Below are positions 60,701 to 64,000 of a DNA stretch of 64,000 nt, one piece after another (the first letter of the stretch is position 1; each line of letters starts with the position of its first letter). This DNA is from Linepithema humile. Lineage: Eukaryota; Arthropoda; Insecta; Hymenoptera; Formicidae. The position numbers and the translations under genes were made by a program. The stretch covers positions 1,922,001 through 1,986,000 of the forward strand of contig NC_090130.1 in the NCBI RefSeq assembly GCF_040581485.1. Reading direction: 5' to 3'. The notes under the pieces were generated by a model. It had not been told where the DNA came from and ran no database searches. It saw only the letters and a list, made by a program, of their open reading frames with translations.

Positions 60701-63411
60701 ACGTCATCATATATGCAACTAATCGTTTGAATAACTATATACGATATATTTTTGAATTGTACGTAAGAAAATTATCTTAATGAGTTTATCGATGCATTTT
60801 AATGCGAATAAAAAAAAAGCTTCTTCTACGAACTATTTAAGTAGAAAAAAGTTGCTATGGTTATAAGTGCGAACGAGATTAAAAGAGACTGCCGCTTGCT
60901 AGCTCGTTTTATTACGATCATTATGAATGCACACGACGACGTGGCGATGAAGTAAACGATAAGACCGCCAATGATGATGATGAGAGCTCGCTATCTTTAG
61001 ATCAACGGTTCGTGCATATCGGTATGCGCGGATAGAACCGGTTGACAGAAACATTCCCAAAACAACAAGAACGCGGCGAAGTGCGCAACATGGTCAATCA
61101 TTTTATTTTGTTAGTTTCATTTTGCTTCGCGATCTCTCGCAAGTGCGCCGCGATAAATGTGTTGCGATCATGGTGTGAACGAAGCGATTATTAGAGTTGC
61201 AAATTTCAAAATCGACGAACGCCGGGTTATTTTGAGAAAGTTCCAAGAAATTTCGAACGAAATTCCGGAATTTATTACGGAAAAATGGTCGGATAAGTAC
61301 GATGATTAATAGCGTAAGAGGAGCACGCAGGAAAACGAGCAGGGATGATTGAGGATGATGACGACTAGATAATGAGGACTCGACATTTCAGGTCGATGGC
61401 GCGTAGAAGGAATAACAAATGGGATGGCTAACCGAGGACGCGTCCTTCTTAATAAGATCGTCGCAGTAATAAACGCCGGCTAGTTACATGCTCCTTCTTC
61501 CTGCGATATAAATTTGAAGAAATTGAATGACTTCCGCAATAAACGTCGCACGCGTCGCTGATACGCAGATACGATCGCTTCTGTAGATGAACTTAGCTGA
61601 GCACGCGTCGCATCCGTTCTATTTAATTTGAAATTAACAAGGAGCTTTCGCAGAGAAGATAAGTATAAAGAATTATTTTTAAAAATATTCATATAAAAGA
61701 ACTCGCCAATGTTTGTGTCTTAGAGTTGAATAATAATAAAGCTAGAAAGATAACGCGCCTGCAAAGTACCAATTAAATTAGTCAACCGAATGCGAAATAT
61801 CATAAAATGAGCTTACGAAATAAGATTTTCTGGTCGATTACTCACCGTTAATAATGTAGGAAAAAGGAAATTAAAATAAATTGCACGAATGATATGCGCG
61901 TAAAACTGAATGCGCATCGCGTTTCTCTCTCGATTGAGACAGGAACTGAAAAGTAATAAACTTATGAACTCTGCGCTCAAGAAGCCAAGCCCGCGAATGA
62001 TTTTACGACGCTATCTGAATTATCCGCGAGTTTGAATACGATAAAGCGAGCTTTAACGTCGCACGTCAACAGGTAATAACGCGCACACGACTTTCCCTCG
62101 CTCTTTCTCTCTCATTACCTTCGATGCGACGGAACCTGCAGCGATCCAATCTTGTCATCGAGAAACCTCCTCATGGCGAACCTGTCTAGCGCTTGATCGC
62201 GTCCCCCGCAGATGCTGCTGTAGTTCATGTAAGCAGACACTGCCACACCCAGCCGCTCCTTGCTGCCCCTGAAGAGAACGATAACGTTAACGTGGGTACC
62301 GCGAACGTGGCGTACACCATCGATTGCGCACTCTTTCGCGAAGTAAGAGGTAGGATACGAAAAGTTTCCGCCGCGGGCCGATCGTGCTCTAATGACGTTA
62401 TTATTCACGATGAATGGAAAGGACTAACGGGAAGTTACGAGCGCACAGTTTCGAGGGGGCGGTGAACGTATGCCGCGGCAAAATTATGGCTTTTGCGATC
62501 AACCGTTTAAATATTATCCGCTGCACAAAAACTAGGTTATGCTTACAAATGCGTATATAAAAGCAATATCCGGCTTGTATCTTCAAAAAATAATTTCTTG
62601 CCTCAAAAATCAATTTTTCACCGTTTTCTTTTTTTTCGCAATAAGCGGAGTTCAATAAAATTGCTCGTAAATTAAACTGCAAACTTAAACAGTGTTTTCG
62701 TTTATAATTCAAGATTGGTTAAAAATTAGAAGATGAGACTAGATTGCAAATTCACCTTGCATGCAGAACGACGACGCGATTAGGAGCGCCGTTTAGCCAG
62801 GAGTCTAGCTCTTTGCAGAGAGCGCACAGTCTCTCCAAACTTGGTGCTAATCCCTGCGGCCATCCAGCTTCCCTCGTATTTGGTTCACCAGGTCGACCAG
62901 GCGACGACAAATTAAAGATCTGAAAGCAGTACGTCTAAAATTTCAAGAAAATCCCCAAAGTAAGGTTGAACAGATATCAAATGCAATCGTGGCAGTTTGT
63001 TCCATAAAGTAAAATTGTTCCAGTAATTGAGAGATAAGATTTTACTCGACAAAATTAGTTTCTTTAGTATCTCGATCTATAATTATATCACTGCAATAAA
63101 AAAAAAACCCTAAATTTTAATATTCTTCTATACTTTCTTCTTTTTATTTCAGAAGAAAAAAAAGCCATGAGAATTATTGGAATTCTCACCATGTAATTAT
63201 CGGCGTGCTTTCCGCGCAGAAGGGTCGTAGCGTGTTCGAGGACACCCTGCGCATCTTCTCTGTACCAGAGGGCGATGATCCTCTCGGTGACGTAACAGAG
63301 CTCCATCACCTCCGTTACGCGACCTCCGCCCTTTCCCGATCCCGTCATCGTCGCATCCGCGCCGACGCCTGGTGTCCTCGCCGGCGTTGACGCCAGCGCT
63401 GACGTTTGCAC
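29385..63411 (-). CDS. Tensin (pseudo-phosphatase, C2, SH2 and PTB domains), 5' end outside the window
   Basis: Focal-adhesion adaptor linking integrin tails to actin. Exons: 63190-63411, 62756-62919, 62119-62268, 59360-59657, 58184-58421, 41521-41804, 40752-41365, 38106-38153, 35671-35884, 33259-33873, 32608-32945, 31112-31220, 30693-30870, 30187-30552, 29655-29940 and 29385-29544. All phases agree and give 1,427 codons plus the stop. The PTEN-like phosphatase fold is at residues ~45-180 (VMELCYVTERIIALWY; signature HARGSKERLG, catalytic Cys absent), C2 at ~185-330, a disordered linker at ~330-1110, SH2 at ~1137-1245 (phosphotyrosine Arg in TFVVRDS) and PTB at ~1280-1420, ending CFGFVARK and then VNFVNKVMMGSS. 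Domain order is that of animal tensins (fly homologue blistery). The N-terminal part continues right of 64,000. Confidence 0.95.
31872..31888. repeat. GA microsatellite
   Basis: About eight AG units in the intron between tensin exons 31112-31220 and 32608-32945. Confidence 0.8.
32608..32945 (-). other. Tensin linker exon with Asn-rich runs
   Basis: The exon begins PHNDSASSWTERSVSPG and holds two runs of five Asn separated by EAGG. Phase 0 in, phase 2 out. Low-complexity disordered linker. Confidence 0.85.
33259..33873 (-). other. Tensin linker exon with polyglutamine
   Basis: Phase-0 exon of 205 codons beginning SPPTSPRSALAAAPP after a TTCCAG acceptor and ending WQNCTQ before GTTTGT. It contains the Q19 tract and many Ser/Pro pairs. 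A frame that reads the repeat as polyalanine is a shadow; only the Gln frame continues into the next exon. Confidence 0.85.
33721..33777 (-). repeat. CAG repeat coding for Gln 19 in tensin
   Basis: Eighteen uninterrupted CAG codons followed by one CAA (reverse strand), then three Pro codons. Confidence 0.95.
38106..38153 (-). other. Probable 48-nt cassette exon of tensin
   Basis: Flanked by a CATCAG acceptor and a GTGAGA donor. It enters and leaves in phase 2, so it adds exactly 16 residues (SARGTTVGSGSHWKAR with split end codons). The exons on both sides (40752 donor, 35884 acceptor) also fit directly when it is skipped, so it can be optional. Confidence 0.7.
40752..41365 (-). other. Tensin linker exon with duplicated Tyr motif
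   Basis: Phase-0 entry at SMPDPPTENY. Contains YSTLKDSYRSYG and, 20-odd residues later, YSTLKNEYRDSS. Otherwise rich in Ser, Pro and Asp. This is the disordered linker after C2. Confidence 0.88.
46228..46260. repeat. Perfect inverted repeat, GC-rich hairpin
   Basis: CTGCGGCCCG at 46228-46237 and CGGGCCGCAG at 46251-46260 are exact reverse complements around a 13-base loop, within a CpG-rich patch of the tensin intron. Confidence 0.8.
48141..48540. repeat. Tandem repeat, three copies of 135 bp
   Basis: The units begin at 48141, 48276 and 48411 (each TTCTAGC.AAATACAGTCAT) and are almost the same, with a handful of substitutions. It is intronic and AT-rich, with no frame conserved between copies. 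Confidence 0.95.
50263..50284. repeat. CA microsatellite
   Basis: Eleven CA units in the tensin intron. Confidence 0.9.
50459..50475. repeat. GA microsatellite
   Basis: About eight GA/AG units in the tensin intron. Confidence 0.85.
58184..63411 (-). other. Tensin pseudo-phosphatase and C2 exons
   Basis: Exons 63190-63411, 62756-62919 and 62119-62268 form the PTEN-related phosphatase fold, ending with YSSICGGRDQALDRFAMRRF. Exons 59360-59657 and 58184-58421 form the C2-like domain (CRAFLKVYEGLTPVYTS; VVTLYFATDAKRQD). In the P-loop the usual HCxxGxxR reads HARGSKER, so the nucleophile is Ala. Confidence 0.92.
59658..62118 (-). other. 2.5-kb tensin intron with GAT/GAC-rich repeats
   Basis: Contains two diverged copies of a 33-bp block (60220-60253 and 60909-60941, sharing CATTATGAATGC and ACGACGACG) and two exact copies of AGGTCGATGGCGCGTA (60318-60333 and 61390-61405). 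No exon is supported. Confidence 0.6.
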
Positions 63412-64000
63412 CTGTGATCCGATGATTTATTCAAATTTGGCACGTAAAAAATTGACAAAATTCTATATTCAAATATAATAGCAGATATTCGAAAAGTAGG
63501 TTAAATCCAGAATAATTATAAATGTAGAAATAATTTATTATCTCGAAAGAAGCATTTTTTGCGTAACTGTGGATGATTGAAAAATTCTTAAGTGTTATCG
63601 TGTAAACTTGCAAAGTGCGGTCTCCCAAAATAATCACATTTTCAAGTCCTTTTTGCATTTCCATCAGTAAAATATGAACTGAAAGAGTCGCTTCTAGTGA
63701 CGAAATTACATCAGTCGTAGCGAATGAGATTGTCTAAATTCGTTTCGAAGAAAATCTTTTTCACGAGTAGCTTCGTTTTATTCGATTCTACCTAGAAACC
63801 TTTCCGCAAGATTTGTTTCTGACTGCAGCAAAACTTATAGTTTTCCCGCACAAAACAATGTACCAGACAACCAAATTTTCTCCGTAGAAGACAGGCTTCA
63901 TCATTTCTTTAGTCTCTGCATCCTATACAACAACTTCGATACAAACATAATTTACATAAGTAAATTATAATACGTAATAAAACAAACTTGAAAAAAAATA
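63412..64000 (-). other. Tensin intron running off the right edge
   Basis: AT-rich and without a convincing exon. The exon at 63190-63411 starts in phase 0 after a CACAG acceptor, so coding continues upstream of 64,000. Confidence 0.6.

Noticed and set aside
1..64000. tRNA, rRNA or other structured RNA genes
   Set aside because: I looked for tRNA box motifs and saw no convincing candidate by eye; a covariance-model scan could not be run.

Overview
The window is animal, almost certainly hymenopteran, DNA. Genes are split by short GT-AG introns. The left 26.9 kb is AT-rich and the right part is rich in CpG. The gene families are insect gustatory receptors, S1 digestive proteases, an M14 carboxypeptidase and a long tensin. 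An ant is my best guess, but this is inference; nothing in the sequence fixes the species.

Layout. (1) 1-5.9 kb, + strand: a tandem array of three closely related gustatory receptors, the first cut by the window edge, in ~2.7 kb repeat units. A 240-bp hAT-type MITE with a perfect 8-bp target duplication sits between the second and third genes. (2) 6.3-10.4 kb, - strand: two four-exon chymotrypsin-like serine proteases. (3) 10.9-24.3 kb, - strand: a tandem segmental duplication with a unit of about 6.4 kb, each unit carrying another chymotrypsin-like protease and a carboxypeptidase B-like gene. In the left unit the carboxypeptidase is a pseudogene: its 5' end is cut at the duplication breakpoint, it has two premature stops and it has lost a splice acceptor. 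The left-unit protease keeps an open frame and catalytic triad but has lost conserved glycines around the active site. The right unit is intact and later received a 606-bp hAT-type MITE. (4) 25.4-29.4 kb: intergenic DNA, a foldback MITE and the probable 3' UTR of the next gene. (5) 29.4-63.4 kb, - strand: fifteen constitutive exons and one probable cassette exon of tensin, 1,427 codons in one phase-consistent chain. They cover the pseudo-phosphatase, C2, a long disordered linker with a Q19 tract, SH2 and PTB domains. A 16.4-kb intron separates the phosphatase/C2 half from the rest. The 5' end of tensin lies beyond the right edge.

How the genes work together: the proteases and the carboxypeptidase are secreted, and plausibly act in sequence in gut protein digestion (an endoprotease followed by trimming of basic C-terminal residues). 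The receptors are peripheral chemosensory proteins. Tensin is a cytoplasmic focal-adhesion adaptor unrelated to the left half. No wholly new system is evident. The most interesting material is the asymmetric decay of one duplicated protease/carboxypeptidase unit, plus several small structural oddities in tensin and its introns.
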